DNA of 64,000 bases from JANQIO01 sp043513815 (GCA_043513815.1 CP121313.1:2852001-2916000), one strand, 5' to 3'; counted from the first letter of the stretch, positions 48,405 through 58,396 are shown. Notes: generated by a model not told the origin, from the sequence alone. Numbers and translations: made by a program.

Positions 48405-49649
48405 TCATGAGACTCCGGCGGCTGCCGAAGATTCCTCGTCAAGGCCAAAAGCCGAATGTAACGAGCGCACGGCCAACTCCAGGAACTTCTCGTCGATGAT
48501 GACGGAAATCTTGATTTCCGAGGTGCTGATCATCTGGATGTTGATGCCCACCTCGGACAGCGTCTTGAACATCTGGCTGGCCACGCCGGCGTGGGAGCGC
48601 ATGCCCACACCCACCAGTGATACCTTGGCAATCTTGTTGTCGGCGGTGACCAGGCGCGCACCCAGCTCGTCGGCCACCCGGCGGATGATGGCCTCGGCCT
48701 TGTCCATCTCGTTGCGGTGCACGGTGAACGTGAAGTCGGTGCTACCGTCCTCGGCGACGTTCTGCACGATCACGTCGACTTCCACATTGGCCTCACCCAC
48801 GGGGCCCAGGATGCGGTAGGCCACACCGGGGGTATCGGGTACGCCCAGCACGGTGATCTTGGCCTCGTCGCGGTTGAAGGCAATGCCCGCGATAGTCGGA
48901 TTTTCCATGTCGCTCTCTTCCTCCAGTCGGATCAGGGTGCCTGGTCCGTCTTCGAAACTGTGCAGTACCCGCAGGGGCACGCTGTACTTGCCGGCAAATT
49001 CCACGGCGCGAATCTGCAGCACCTTGGAGCCCATGCTGGCCATTTCCAGCATTTCCTCAAAAGTAATGGTGTCCAGGCGCTTGGCACCATCCACCATGCG
49101 CGGATCGGTGGTGTACACGCCGTCCACGTCGGTATAGATCTGGCACTCTTCGGCATTCAGGGCTGCGGCCAGCGCGACCGCGGTGGTATCTGAACCGCCC
49201 CGGCCGAGGGTGGTGATGTTGCCGTTCTCGTCCACGCCCTGGAAGCCGGCCACCACCAGCACATAGCCAGCATCGAGGTCGGCGTGCAGGCGAGCATCAT
49301 CGATCTCGCGAATGCGGGCCTTGGTATGGGCGTCATCGGTAAGAATACGTACCTGGCTGCCGTTGTAGGACTTGGCCTTAACTCCGCGCTTGTTGAGCGC
49401 CATGGCCAGCAGGGCCGTGGTGACCTGCTCGCCGGTGGAAACCAGTACGTCCATCTCCCGCGGCAGGGGCTGGTCCTGCACGTCGTGGGCCAGGCCAATC
49501 AGGCGATTGGTTTCGCCAGCCATGGCCGACACCACCACCACCAGGCCGTGGCCGTCGCGCTGGAAACCGGCGACCTTGTCGGCCACCTGCTCGATCTTCT
49601 CAACGGTACCGACCGAGGTACCGCCGAATTTTTGTACCAGCAGACTCAT
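48405..49649 (-). CDS. lysC: Aspartate kinase
   Basis: A 414-residue aspartokinase. The N-terminal VQKFGGTSVG, VVSAMAGETNRLIGLA, the active-site region GRGGSDTTAVALAAAL and two ACT domains (ITVLGVPDTPGVAYRIL and VSLVGVGMRSHAGVASQMF) are intact. It catalyses the first step of lysine, threonine and methionine synthesis and should be feedback regulated by Lys and Thr. The start overlaps the alaS stop (ATGA), giving coupling. The longer ORF start at 49670 was rejected. Confidence 0.95.
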   Translation of the reverse strand: MSLLVQKFGGTSVGTVEKIEQVADKVAGFQRDGHGLVVVVSAMAGETNRLIGLAHDVQDQPLPREMDVLVSTGEQVTTALLAMALNKRGVKAKSYNGSQVRILTDDAHTKARIREIDDARLHADLDAGYVLVVAGFQGVDENGNITTLGRGGSDTTAVALAAALNAEECQIYTDVDGVYTTDPRMVDGAKRLDTITFEEMLEMASMGSKVLQIRAVEFAGKYSVPLRVLHSFEDGPGTLIRLEEESDMENPTIAGIAFNRDEAKITVLGVPDTPGVAYRILGPVGEANVEVDVIVQNVAEDGSTDFTFTVHRNEMDKAEAIIRRVADELGARLVTADNKIAKVSLVGVGMRSHAGVASQMFKTLSEVGINIQMISTSEIKISVIIDEKFLELAVRSLHSAFGLDEESSAAAGVS

Positions 49650-52243
49650 GCGAGCTGGTCCCGCACCCACTCCGGAACGGTTTCCAGGGTGGCCGCCAGT
49701 GCGCCGACGTCGGAGCCGCCGCCCTGGGCCATATCCGGGCGACCGCCGCCCTTGCCGCCCAGGCGACCGGCAAATTCTTTCATCAGGTCGCCGGCACGCA
49801 CAGAGTCGGTCAGGTCTTTGGTGACGCCGGCGGCCAGGGCGATCTTGTCGCCGTCGACTGTCGCCAGCAGGACAACCGCGCTGCCCAGCTTGTTCTTGAG
49901 CTGGTCGACCGTGTCGCGCAGGGATTTCGGATCGGCCCCGTCGAGGGAGGCTGCCAACACCTGGGCGCCGTTGATTTCCACCGCCTGGCTGGCGAGGTCG
50001 CCACCGGCGCTGGACGCCAGCTTCTGCTTGAGTTGCTTGAGTTCCTTTTCCAGCTCGCGATTTGCAGCACGCAGGGCATCTACCTTGTCCACCACGTTGC
50101 TGGTATCACCTTTCACGAGTTGGCCAATCTGGGCCAGCTTGGCCTCAGCGGCATCGAAGGCGGCAATTGCCGCCGCGCCGGTGACGGCTTCCAATCGACG
50201 CACGCCGGCGGAAATACCGGACTCGGAAGTAATACGCATCAGGCCGATATCGCCGGTTTGCCCCACATGGGTGCCGCCGCAAAGCTCGATCGAAAAGTCG
50301 CCGCCCATATTGAGCACCCGCACTTCTTCACCGTACTTCTCGCCGAACAGGGCCATGGCGCCCGCCTCCATGGCGGCCTCCATGCCCATCAACCGGGTGG
50401 TGACTTCACTGTTGCTGCGAATCTGTTCGTTGACCATGTCTTCAATGGTCTTGAGCTCTTCAGCAGTCACCGCCTGCGGGTGGCTGAAGTCGAAGCGCAG
50501 GCGCTGGGAATCTACCAGGCTGCCTTTCTGTTGCACATGGTCGCCCAGTACATGACGCAGGGCGGCATGCAGCAGGTGGGTGGCCGAGTGATTGAGTGCC
50601 GTGGCCTGTCGCACGCTGGCGTCGACGGTGGCCTCCAGGGTATCTCCCAGCTTGATGCTGCCGGACAGGATGACACCGTGGTGCAGGTGCTGGTCACTGC
50701 CCTTGGTGGTGTCGCGCACTTCGAAACGGCTGTCACCGGCCTGCAGATATCCGCAGTCGCCAACCTGGCCACCGGACTCGCCGTAGAAAGGGGTGCGGTC
50801 CAGAACAATAACGCCCTCCTCACCTTCGTTGATGGCATCGGCCATCTCGCCATCCTTGAGAATGGCAGTCACGGTGCCACTGCCGTCGGTGCCCTGGTAG
50901 CCAGTAAATTCCGTGTGGCCGTCCAGCTTGAGCACCGCGTTGTAATCAATGGCAAAGCTGCCGGCGTCCTGGGAACGCTTGCGTTGCGCCTCCATGGCTG
51001 CCTCGTAGCCCTCCATATCCAGGGTCAGCTCGCGTTCGCGGGCAATATCATTGGTCAGGTCAACCGGGAAGCCATAGGTATCGTACAGCCGGAACACCAC
51101 CTCACCGGGAATCACGCTACCGTCCAGGTCAGCCAGCGCCGCCTCGAGAATCGCCATGCCGTTGTCCAGGGTGCGGGCAAACTGCTCTTCCTCGGCCAGC
51201 AGGGCCTGCTCGATGCGCTGCTGGTGGTCGCGCAGTTCCGGGTAGGCGTCGCCCATCTGCTCCACAAGGGTAGCCACCAACTTGTGGAAAAAGGGACCAC
51301 TGGCACCGAGCTTGTTGCCGTGACGCACCGCGCGGCGAATGATCCGGCGCAGCACATAGCCCCGGCCTTCATTGCTGGGCAGCACGCCGTCGGAAATCAG
51401 GAAGGAGCAGGAGCGGATATGATCGGCGATCACCCGCAGCGAGCCTTCCTCGGTGGAATCCTGCTTGAGCAGTTTGGCGGCAGCCTTGAGGATGGCCTGA
51501 AAGAGATCGATTTCGTAGTTGGAATGCACGCCCTGCATCACCGCGGCGATCCGCTCGAGCCCCATGCCGGTATCCACCGACGGCGCGGGCAGCGGCTCGC
51601 GGCTGCCGTCGGCGGACTGGTTGTACTGCATGAACACCAGGTTCCAGATTTCCACGTAGCGATCGAGGTCTTCCAGCTCGCTGCCAGGCGGTCCACCGGG
51701 AACCTCGGGGCCGTGGTCATAGAATATTTCCGAGCACGGGCCACAGGGGCCGGTATCGCCCATCTGCCAGAAGTTGTCTTCATCCAGGCGGGAGAAGCGC
51801 TCCTTGCTGATGCCGATCTCGTTGAACCAGATGTCCGCGGCCTCGTCATCGCTCACATGCACGGTGACCCACAGGCGCTCTTCCGGCAGACCAAGCTCCC
51901 TGGTCAGGAAATCCCAGGCAAAACGCATGGCCTCGCGTTTGAAATAGTCACCGAAACTGAAGTTGCCCAACATCTCGAAAAAAGTGTGGTGGCGCGCGGT
52001 ATAGCCGACGTTTTCCAGGTCATTGTGCTTGCCGCCGGCGCGCACGCAGCGCTGGCTGGAGGTGGCGCGCTGGTAGTCGCGCACATCGGCGCCCAGGAAC
52101 ACATCCTTGAACTGGTTCATGCCGGCGTTGGTGAACAGCAGGGTCGGGTCGTCGTGGGGCACCAGCGAGGAACTGCCCACACGGGTATGCTGCTGGCGCT
52201 CAAAATAGGCGAGGAAAGCCTCGCGGATCTCGGAAGTCTTCAT
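49646..52243 (-). CDS. alaS: Alanyl-tRNA synthetase
   Basis: An 865-residue AlaRS. Class II motifs are in the N-terminal half (FLAYFERQQHTRVGSSSLVP, then FANAGMNQFKDVFLG-like region), the editing domain has HSATHLLHAAL and CGGTHV zinc ligands, and the C-Ala domain ends the protein. It charges tRNA-Ala and clears mischarged Ser and Gly. Length is normal for the family. It starts two bases after the HIT gene stop and overlaps lysC. Confidence 0.97.
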   Translation of the reverse strand: MKTSEIREAFLAYFERQQHTRVGSSSLVPHDDPTLLFTNAGMNQFKDVFLGADVRDYQRATSSQRCVRAGGKHNDLENVGYTARHHTFFEMLGNFSFGDYFKREAMRFAWDFLTRELGLPEERLWVTVHVSDDEAADIWFNEIGISKERFSRLDEDNFWQMGDTGPCGPCSEIFYDHGPEVPGGPPGSELEDLDRYVEIWNLVFMQYNQSADGSREPLPAPSVDTGMGLERIAAVMQGVHSNYEIDLFQAILKAAAKLLKQDSTEEGSLRVIADHIRSCSFLISDGVLPSNEGRGYVLRRIIRRAVRHGNKLGASGPFFHKLVATLVEQMGDAYPELRDHQQRIEQALLAEEEQFARTLDNGMAILEAALADLDGSVIPGEVVFRLYDTYGFPVDLTNDIARERELTLDMEGYEAAMEAQRKRSQDAGSFAIDYNAVLKLDGHTEFTGYQGTDGSGTVTAILKDGEMADAINEGEEGVIVLDRTPFYGESGGQVGDCGYLQAGDSRFEVRDTTKGSDQHLHHGVILSGSIKLGDTLEATVDASVRQATALNHSATHLLHAALRHVLGDHVQQKGSLVDSQRLRFDFSHPQAVTAEELKTIEDMVNEQIRSNSEVTTRLMGMEAAMEAGAMALFGEKYGEEVRVLNMGGDFSIELCGGTHVGQTGDIGLMRITSESGISAGVRRLEAVTGAAAIAAFDAAEAKLAQIGQLVKGDTSNVVDKVDALRAANRELEKELKQLKQKLASSAGGDLASQAVEINGAQVLAASLDGADPKSLRDTVDQLKNKLGSAVVLLATVDGDKIALAAGVTKDLTDSVRAGDLMKEFAGRLGGKGGGRPDMAQGGGSDVGALAATLETVPEWVRDQLA

Positions 52244-52245
52244 GC

Positions 52246-52605
52246 CTACCCCTTTATGCCGCGAGCCAGGCTAGCTTCGTCGAAGTCGCGTCCCGCCAGA
52301 ATGTGCAGGTGCAGGTGGAACACGGTCTGGCCACTGCCCTCGCCGTTGTTGACCACCAATCGAAAGGCGTCGCTGACGCCCAGCTGCCGGGTAATGTTGC
52401 CCACCGCCAGCATCAGATGGCCCAGCAGTGCCTGGTCTTCTTCGGCGGCGTCGCTCAGTTTGGCAATCGGCTTGCGCGGAATGACCAGCACATGCACCGG
52501 CGCCATGGGGTTGATGTCATTGATCGCCACACAGTGTTCGTCTTCATAGACAAACTCGGTGGGGATTTCCCCGCGGGTGATCTTGCCGAATATCGTGTCT
52601 TCCAT
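52246..52605 (-). CDS. HIT family protein (HinT-like)
   Basis: A 119-residue histidine triad protein. The motif HLHLHILAG (HxHxH) is preceded by VFHL, and the N-terminal TIFGKITRGEIPTEFVYEDE is typical of HinT, which hydrolyses AMP-amidates and lysyl-AMP. In this operon its known ability to clear aminoacyl-AMP fits its position just ahead of alaS. Upstream is the Trm112-like gene, 60 bases away. Confidence 0.93.
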   Translation of the reverse strand: MEDTIFGKITRGEIPTEFVYEDEHCVAINDINPMAPVHVLVIPRKPIAKLSDAAEEDQALLGHLMLAVGNITRQLGVSDAFRLVVNNGEGSGQTVFHLHLHILAGRDFDEASLARGIKG

Positions 52606-52665
52606 GGGTCCTGTCTGGCCTGGCTGTTATGAGTGGGTGGGTAGCTGGGCGGATGGTCGGGTGAA

Positions 52666-52860
52666 TCAGCCCAGCTTTTCGTCTGCGGTCAGCTGACGTG
52701 CTTCGTCTTCCAGCATTACCGGAATGCCGTCGCGAATCGGGTAGGCCAGGCCACTGGCCTTGCATACCAGTTCCTGCTTGTCGCGGTCATACTCCAGCGG
52801 CGCCTTGCTCACCGGGCAGACCAGGATGCTGAGCAGCTTCTTGTCGATGGTTCCGGTCAT
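52666..52860 (-). CDS. Trm112/YcaR-like small protein
   Basis: A 64-residue protein of the Trm112/UPF0434 family. LLSILVCPVSKAPLEYDRDKQELVC has two of the Cys positions of the zinc-ribbon form, followed by LAYPIRDGIPVMLEDEAR, the family signature. The role in bacteria is poorly defined; in other domains the family activates methyltransferases. It heads the operon towards alaS. Confidence 0.9.
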   Translation of the reverse strand: MTGTIDKKLLSILVCPVSKAPLEYDRDKQELVCKASGLAYPIRDGIPVMLEDEARQLTADEKLG

Positions 52861-52986
52861 AACGGGTCTCTCGAAAACGGGCGCGCATTATACGCCACAA
52901 GCGCCGCCGGGCGGTACCGTCCGGGAGGGTCAGTTGCGCTGAGATCGGCCCTGGGAATGGCCGGCTGCCGGCAGGCTATGGCTCGG

Positions 52987-53805
52987 CTACTCTCCGGAAG
53001 CCTGTGTCGACATGGGCGGCACCAGAAGCTGGGGATCCACCCGCCGGTTACGCCAGTTCATGCGCCAGTCCAGGTGCGGGCCGGTAGCGCGTCCGGTGCT
53101 GCCCACCTTGCCGATGATGTCCCCGGGGGCTACCCGCTGGCCCACCGCAACAGTCACATCGCTGAGGTGCAGGAAGGAGGAGCTGACATCCATACCATGG
53201 TCAATGATGATGGTGCCGCCCGAGTAAAACAGGTCAGGCTCTGCCAGGGTCACCACCCCCGGCGCCGGCGCGGTGACGGGCGTGCCGGTGGGCACGGCCA
53301 CGTCGACCCCAAAGTGCGGTCGGCCCGGGGTGCCGTTGTAGACACGCTGGGAGCCGTAAACGCCGCTGATGGGGCCGGTCACCGGCCAGGCAAAGCCGGC
53401 GGCAAAATCCGCAGCCGGGCTGCTGTTCTTGCGGGCAGCGGCGACCAGGGCAGCTTCCCGGCGGATGCGTTTCAGGTCCTCCGGATCCGGCGTGACCGTG
53501 CGTTGGGGAACCCCCTCCACGCGCTGGATGCGGTAGTCGCGGGGTTGGATGGTCAGCGTGAGTGCGCAGCTCTGCTGGCCTTCCACCTGCAAGCTGCGCT
53601 CGCCAGTTTCGTCACGCCCGAAACCCAACACAAAGGTTCCGTCAGCGGCGACCGCCAGGGTCTCGTCATCCATGATGACCGTGCTGCCGGGCGCCACCCT
53701 GCCCCACACCAGGGCGCCCTGGCGCAGCTCGGGCTCCATTTCCAGGCAAGCCTGGGCAGGCACCGCCAATACCATCAGGCACAGACATCTGAACAGGCTT
53801 TGCAT
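52987..53805 (-). CDS. M23 family metallopeptidase
   Basis: A 272-residue exported peptidase. After a signal peptide ending VPA-QAC, an N-terminal domain of about 120 residues with Ig-like strands precedes the LytM/M23 domain: RPHFGVDVAVPTGTPV (first zinc His and Asp), then SFLHLSDVTVAVGQRV and GRATGPHLDWRM with HxH-type ligands. It probably cleaves peptidoglycan cross-bridges. ATG 53805 best fits the signal peptide; ATG 53838 in frame would overlap the greB control region. Divergent from greB. Confidence 0.87.
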   Translation of the reverse strand: MQSLFRCLCLMVLAVPAQACLEMEPELRQGALVWGRVAPGSTVIMDDETLAVAADGTFVLGFGRDETGERSLQVEGQQSCALTLTIQPRDYRIQRVEGVPQRTVTPDPEDLKRIRREAALVAAARKNSSPAADFAAGFAWPVTGPISGVYGSQRVYNGTPGRPHFGVDVAVPTGTPVTAPAPGVVTLAEPDLFYSGGTIIIDHGMDVSSSFLHLSDVTVAVGQRVAPGDIIGKVGSTGRATGPHLDWRMNWRNRRVDPQLLVPPMSTQASGE

Positions 53806-53856
53806 TACTATCGCGTTCTCTACAACGTTGGTTTTCATAACTCGTAACATAACCAA

Positions 53857-54351
<495 letters not shown>

Positions 54352-54398
54352 TTGTTCGGTAGGGGCGGCTCAGGGAACTTCGGTAACTGGGCAACCCG

Positions 54399-54446
54399 GC
54401 GACAGAGCGACAGAGCGACAGAGCGACAGAGCGACAGAGCGACAGG
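54399..54446. repeat. 8-bp tandem repeat, six copies
   Basis: The octamer gcgacaga is repeated five times without error, plus a final gcgacagg. It lies in the 291-base gap between convergent greB and yceI-like genes. Eight is not a multiple of three, but no gene covers the array, so length changes would not shift a reading frame. Confidence 0.85.
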
Positions 54447-54481
54447 ATACGCTACCAACGCGAAATCGATAGCTGGAAATG

Positions 54482-54576
54482 TCGTCATCCCCGCGAAAGC
54501 GGAGGCCCGCGTAGGGGAATCCAGTTAACTCGAACTCCGGTGCGGCTGGATTCCCGCTTACGCGGGAATGACGGCG
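54482..54576. repeat. REP-like palindromic element
   Basis: Arms gtcatccccgcg (54482) and cgcgggaatgac (54563-54574) are inverted copies, with an inner pair aatccag/ctggatt. This matches the element at 102-179 and the half copy at 47811. A minus-strand ORF through it is a chance reading of the repeat. Confidence 0.75.
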
Positions 54577-54642
54577 GGTTAAATAGCGTGCCAAAAAAAT
54601 ATTTCTAGCAGGTCGCAGCTTCAGGCGAAAAACGCGCATTCG

Positions 54643-55215
54643 CTACCGCGCAAACACCAGCTCCGCTGTCACCGGAATCTGGGTGGCGATGTTCTGGAGG
54701 CCGGCGATCTCTCGCAGGCTTTCGATGCCGGCGGTCAGGTCGAAATCTGCGGCGCTCACAACCAGTGGCTGGTCGGTGGTCACGTGAATCTCTTCGCCGA
54801 GGCGCGCCACGTTGACGTCGCTGGTGTAGGTCTTGCTGCTGCCGTGCAGGTCCAGCGTGAACTCCACTTCCATGGTGGTGTAGTCGCCACTCTCAAGCGC
54901 CATCACCTCTTCCATGTCGATCATCGCGGTCAGCGTGGCCGTTGGGTACAGCTCGGTCTGGAACAGCATTTTCTGCATCCGCTCGTTGCGGATCGGGATC
55001 ATGGTTTCCACGTCAACCAGCGGAATGGTCACCGTCACGTTGCCGTCTTCGATGCTGCCGCTCATTGACCTGAAGTGATGCACTTCGGCAATGGAAGCGT
55101 TTTTGACAGATATGAAGCGAATGTCTGATTTCTCACCCAGCAGCGCGTTGTCGGCCAGCGCCGATACGCTCATCAGGGCGGCGAGCAGTGCTGTCGTGAG
55201 GTGCCTGGATTTCAT
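54643..55215 (-). CDS. YceI family periplasmic protein
   Basis: A 190-residue exported YceI-like lipocalin-fold protein. A signal peptide ends SALA-DNA. The conserved SDIRFISVKNASIAEVHHF (variant of the usual S-x-I-x-F start), GNVTVTIPLVDVETMIPIRNERM and YTTMEVEFTLDLHGSSKTYT are present. Family members bind isoprenoid or other lipids in the periplasm. ATG 55215 follows AGGAG by eight bases. It lies 34 bases downstream of the deazaflavin-type reductase gene. Confidence 0.88.
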   Translation of the reverse strand: MKSRHLTTALLAALMSVSALADNALLGEKSDIRFISVKNASIAEVHHFRSMSGSIEDGNVTVTIPLVDVETMIPIRNERMQKMLFQTELYPTATLTAMIDMEEVMALESGDYTTMEVEFTLDLHGSSKTYTSDVNVARLGEEIHVTTDQPLVVSAADFDLTAGIESLREIAGLQNIATQIPVTAELVFAR

Positions 55216-55248
55216 GCGTTGATCTCCTGAATGTTGTGTATACAAAGT

Positions 55249-55680
55249 CTATCGCGGTGAAAGAACGGCAAACGCCCAGCCCTGCCGGGTCAGCGGATGT
55301 AGCCGCGCGGTCAATGCCTGCAGGTAAGCCGGCAGCGAGGTCGGACGACGAAACGCCTTGCCGGGCGCCAGTACAAAGGCCCGGGCGGCATGTTCACGAC
55401 CTCCGCGCCAGTAACGCACCCGCGGCTGCTTGCGCAGATTCTTGACCCAGAACGAGCGCTCACCGCGCCCGGTCGCCACGATGATATGTGGTCCCAGTTT
55501 CATGGCCACCAGCGGCGTACGCCGGGCCTGGCCGCTCTTGAAACCCACGCTTTCCATCACGATCAGCCCCGCCGGCAACAGTCGTGGCGAGCCGATGCCG
55601 CAGCGCACCGCGGGCTCGACGACGGCGTTGAGGCGTCGGAAAAATTCGCGTTCAAACGCGGGGGGTAAAGCCAGATCCAT
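55249..55680 (-). CDS. Deazaflavin (F420)-type nitroreductase family protein
   Basis: A 143-residue split-barrel protein of the Ddn/DUF385 family. Visible are the LLPAGLIVMESVGFKSGQARRTPLVAMKLG core, followed by GRGERSFWVKNLRKQPRVRYWRGG, which is the cofactor phosphate-binding section. Ddn-type enzymes in actinobacteria use F420; in proteobacteria the cofactor is often unverified. It is divergent from the MFS transporter gene by 77 bases. Confidence 0.85.
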   Translation of the reverse strand: MDLALPPAFEREFFRRLNAVVEPAVRCGIGSPRLLPAGLIVMESVGFKSGQARRTPLVAMKLGPHIIVATGRGERSFWVKNLRKQPRVRYWRGGREHAARAFVLAPGKAFRRPTSLPAYLQALTARLHPLTRQGWAFAVLSPR

Positions 55681-55757
55681 AGTGTCCTTCCAAAATCGGT
55701 GAGCGCTGTCGCTTCAACGGCAAATCGCCTACCATGCGCGCTCACTCAGAGTACCCT

Positions 55758-57029
55758 ATGTACGACAGCGACGCCGAGCGAGATTACCACCGGCGGGTGC
55801 AGACCGCCCTGCCCCGCAATTTTGCCGTGCATCTGGTGCACGGCCTGCTGGGTCAAACCGGCTTCAGGCTGGTCAGTGCGCCCACATTTATCCCCGCTTA
55901 CCTGATGCTGCTGTCCGGAGGGTCGGACTTTGCCGTCGGTTTGGGCCTGTCCCTGTGGGCTGCCGGTGCCTGCATCACGCCGCTGTTCAGTGCCAGCCTG
56001 ATCGGTCATCGCCGGCGGGTGCTACCGGTGGGCTTCTGGACCGGCGGCGCCATGCGGCTGGCGGTGCTGGGCCTGGCCCTGGCAGGGTTGCTGCTGGAAG
56101 GCCGCGCAGCCCTGGTGGCGGCCCTGGTCTCCATGGCACTGTTCGGCCTGTTTGCGGGCATGCAGACCGTGGTATTCCAGACCCTGTTGTCCAAGGTCAT
56201 TCCGGTGGCTGCGCGCGGACGACTGATGGGCCTCAGGAATTTCCTGGCCAGTCTCACCACCATGGTCGTGGCCTGGTACGGCGGTATTTACCTGGTAGGG
56301 TCTCCGCCCACCGCCCAGGGCTACGGCTGGATGTTCATTACCGCGTTTGTGCTCACCACCACGGGCCTGCTGGTGCTGTCACTGGTGCGGGAACCGGAGC
56401 CGCCTACCGTGGCGGATAAGCGCAGCATGACCCAGTACCTGCGGGAAATGCCCGCCTTCCTGCGGGCGGAGCCGGCCTTCAGCCGCTTTGTGCTGGCACG
56501 GGCGCTTTCCACCCTGGGACGCATGGCCCTGCCCTTTTACATCCTTTTCGCCGGCGACAGCATTGGCCTGTCCGGGGAAACCCTGGCAAGCCTGACCGTG
56601 GCGTTCACCATCGCCGCCACTGTGGCTAACCTGTTCTGGGGCTGGCTGTCGGACCAGTACGGGTTCCGGCTCTGCCTGCTGCTGTCCATTGGCACCTGGA
56701 TCGCCGCGACCCTGGCGCTGATGCTGAGCGCCGAGTACTGGGTGGTGGTGGCGGTATTCGCGGCCCTGGGCGCCTCCCAGGAAGGCTTCCGACTGGGATC
56801 CTTCAGCCTGCCCATGGAATTCGGCAATCGTGAAAACACCTCCCTGCGGCTGGCAATTGCCAGCACCGTCAGCGAGGCCGCCGGCAGCATCGCCCCGCTG
56901 CTGGGCGGGATCATCGCTACTGCTCTAGGCTACGGCGCCGTGTTCATGGGCGCCACCGCCTGCCTGCTGGTGGGTTTCAGCGTTCTGCTGACGGTGCAGG
57001 ACCCCCGGTTTTCGCAGGCGCCCGCCTAG
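55758..57029 (+). CDS. MFS transporter
   Basis: A 423-residue major facilitator protein with 12 predicted helices in two halves. The first half has GFRLVSAPTFIPAYLMLLSGGSDFAVGLGLSLWAAGA and the loop LIGHRRRVLPVG; the second half starts after AEPAFSRFVLARALSTLG. No substrate signature was recognised. ATG 55758 has GAG six bases upstream; the earlier in-frame ATG at 55734 adds eight residues without support. It is isolated and divergent from the Ddn-type gene. Confidence 0.9.
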   Translation: MYDSDAERDYHRRVQTALPRNFAVHLVHGLLGQTGFRLVSAPTFIPAYLMLLSGGSDFAVGLGLSLWAAGACITPLFSASLIGHRRRVLPVGFWTGGAMRLAVLGLALAGLLLEGRAALVAALVSMALFGLFAGMQTVVFQTLLSKVIPVAARGRLMGLRNFLASLTTMVVAWYGGIYLVGSPPTAQGYGWMFITAFVLTTTGLLVLSLVREPEPPTVADKRSMTQYLREMPAFLRAEPAFSRFVLARALSTLGRMALPFYILFAGDSIGLSGETLASLTVAFTIAATVANLFWGWLSDQYGFRLCLLLSIGTWIAATLALMLSAEYWVVVAVFAALGASQEGFRLGSFSLPMEFGNRENTSLRLAIASTVSEAAGSIAPLLGGIIATALGYGAVFMGATACLLVGFSVLLTVQDPRFSQAPA

Positions 57030-57057
57030 GTCTCTGGTTTGGCTTCGATTTACGGTG

Positions 57058-58269
57058 CTACAGGGCGGGGACTCCACCCGGGCAGAACCAGTCGAGTATC
57101 TGCTCGTGCACCCGCTCGTCGCTCTGCAGGTCGAAATGATTCTTCTCCAGAAATACCCGACAGTTGTCGGGCTTGATATTCAGGTGCTTCAAATCATCGT
57201 GATGGGACCCCACGGCGCTGTCCAGCCGCACTAGCAGGTCCCCGAGAATTTCCGTGCTGATATGACGCTCGCTGCGTCCCAGCGCGGCAGCGACGAAATA
57301 GTATTCAACCCCTGGCAGCAGCGGCACCGGCCTGCGTGAGTCCGGTACATGCTGATCCGGGTCACACCCCTGCCAGTCCTCGTCCAGCAGGTTGCCGAAG
57401 CGCAGGTCCTTGATGCCGGCACTGCGATGCCGACCGAAGGCCAGCGGCTCCACGTAGGGAATACGCCGCATGGCAAGATCGAGGGCGTGTCCCGCCCGCT
57501 CCAGCGGCGCGCCGTGGTGGGGCGTCCCCAGGCAGACCACGCGCTGCAGGCGCGACATCCAGGACGCCTCCTGCTGCTCGGCGTACCAGCAGGCGCTGCG
57601 AATCACCAGGCCACCCATACTGTGCCCGACCAGGGAGACACTCTCTACCGGCACCGGCCAGGCGGCGCAAAGCGCTTCCAGCAGTCCAGCAAACTCCTGT
57701 CCATTGGTGGAAATGTGGCGGCCGGTGTTGTAGCGCAGGTAAAGCGGTGTGAATGCCCCGCTCTGCGCCAGGTGGTCGCCGATGCTGTCGCCCCCGGCCG
57801 ACCAGCTGTATTCCGACAGGCCCAGCCCGTGTACGAATATCACCAGGTGCGGGCGCACCGCGGCCGGAGCGTTGATTGGGGATTCGCTGTCCAGCGACAG
57901 CGTCTCGCCGTCAGCATGGAGGGTCATGGGCAGCGCGAGGTCATTACCGGAGGACTCCAGATAGTCGCCCACCGCGCCATTCAATGCCGCCAGCGCGCGG
58001 GTTTCCGCAGCAGATATCGGCCCGCTGTCGCCGGGGGACAGCAGGCCCAGTCCGCGGTCGGCCGCGCCTCGCAGCAAACCGTTGGTGCCCTTGATGGCCG
58101 AGTAGACCGAGGCGGCGATCACACCGTGCGCACCGGGGCGTCGCCACAGCCCCGGTAGCGGCGGCGCGGCAATGGTTTCGTGCATGCGCTCAACGGTGCT
58201 GGTAATGCCCTCGACGGAGTCGAACACCAGTGCCGTTCCACCCTTGAGGGTCCTGAAGCTAATATTCAT
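57058..58269 (-). CDS. Alpha/beta hydrolase (lipase-like)
   Basis: A 403-residue alpha/beta hydrolase. HLVIFVHGLGLSEYSW gives the oxyanion region, SLVGHSMGGLVIRSACWYAEQ the nucleophile Ser, followed by VVCLGTPHHGAPLERAGHALD, a pattern of PGAP1-like or triacylglycerol-lipase-like proteins. The terminal KNHFDLQSDERVHEQILDWF likely contributes the His. No signal peptide is seen, so it is probably cytoplasmic. It is convergent with the MFS gene and lies divergent to the VOC gene. Confidence 0.88.
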   Translation of the reverse strand: MNISFRTLKGGTALVFDSVEGITSTVERMHETIAAPPLPGLWRRPGAHGVIAASVYSAIKGTNGLLRGAADRGLGLLSPGDSGPISAAETRALAALNGAVGDYLESSGNDLALPMTLHADGETLSLDSESPINAPAAVRPHLVIFVHGLGLSEYSWSAGGDSIGDHLAQSGAFTPLYLRYNTGRHISTNGQEFAGLLEALCAAWPVPVESVSLVGHSMGGLVIRSACWYAEQQEASWMSRLQRVVCLGTPHHGAPLERAGHALDLAMRRIPYVEPLAFGRHRSAGIKDLRFGNLLDEDWQGCDPDQHVPDSRRPVPLLPGVEYYFVAAALGRSERHISTEILGDLLVRLDSAVGSHHDDLKHLNIKPDNCRVFLEKNHFDLQSDERVHEQILDWFCPGGVPAL

Positions 58270-58396
58270 CGCGAGCCTCCCGGCTATAGCCTCGTTCTAG
58301 CCTGCGCCTGGACCCTGGGCTTGGCAAGCACAAAAATCTGGCGGCGCAAGGCGACTGGGTCTACCTTCAGGGAACACGTGTACAGGGGGAATCCCC

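Noticed and set aside
49284..50555. A 423-residue plus-strand ORF over the lysC/alaS junction
   Set aside because: Antisense to two essential genes in proper frame; serine-rich low-information sequence with no motif.
50033..52549. An 838-residue plus-strand ORF
   Set aside because: It lies antisense to the clearly real alaS gene. Long open antisense frames are common in GC-rich DNA, and this one shows no family motifs.
54370..54639. An 89-residue minus-strand ORF
   Set aside because: It translates the REP-like element and the 8-bp array; such repeat-derived readings (SRVSGNP... type) are well-known false genes.
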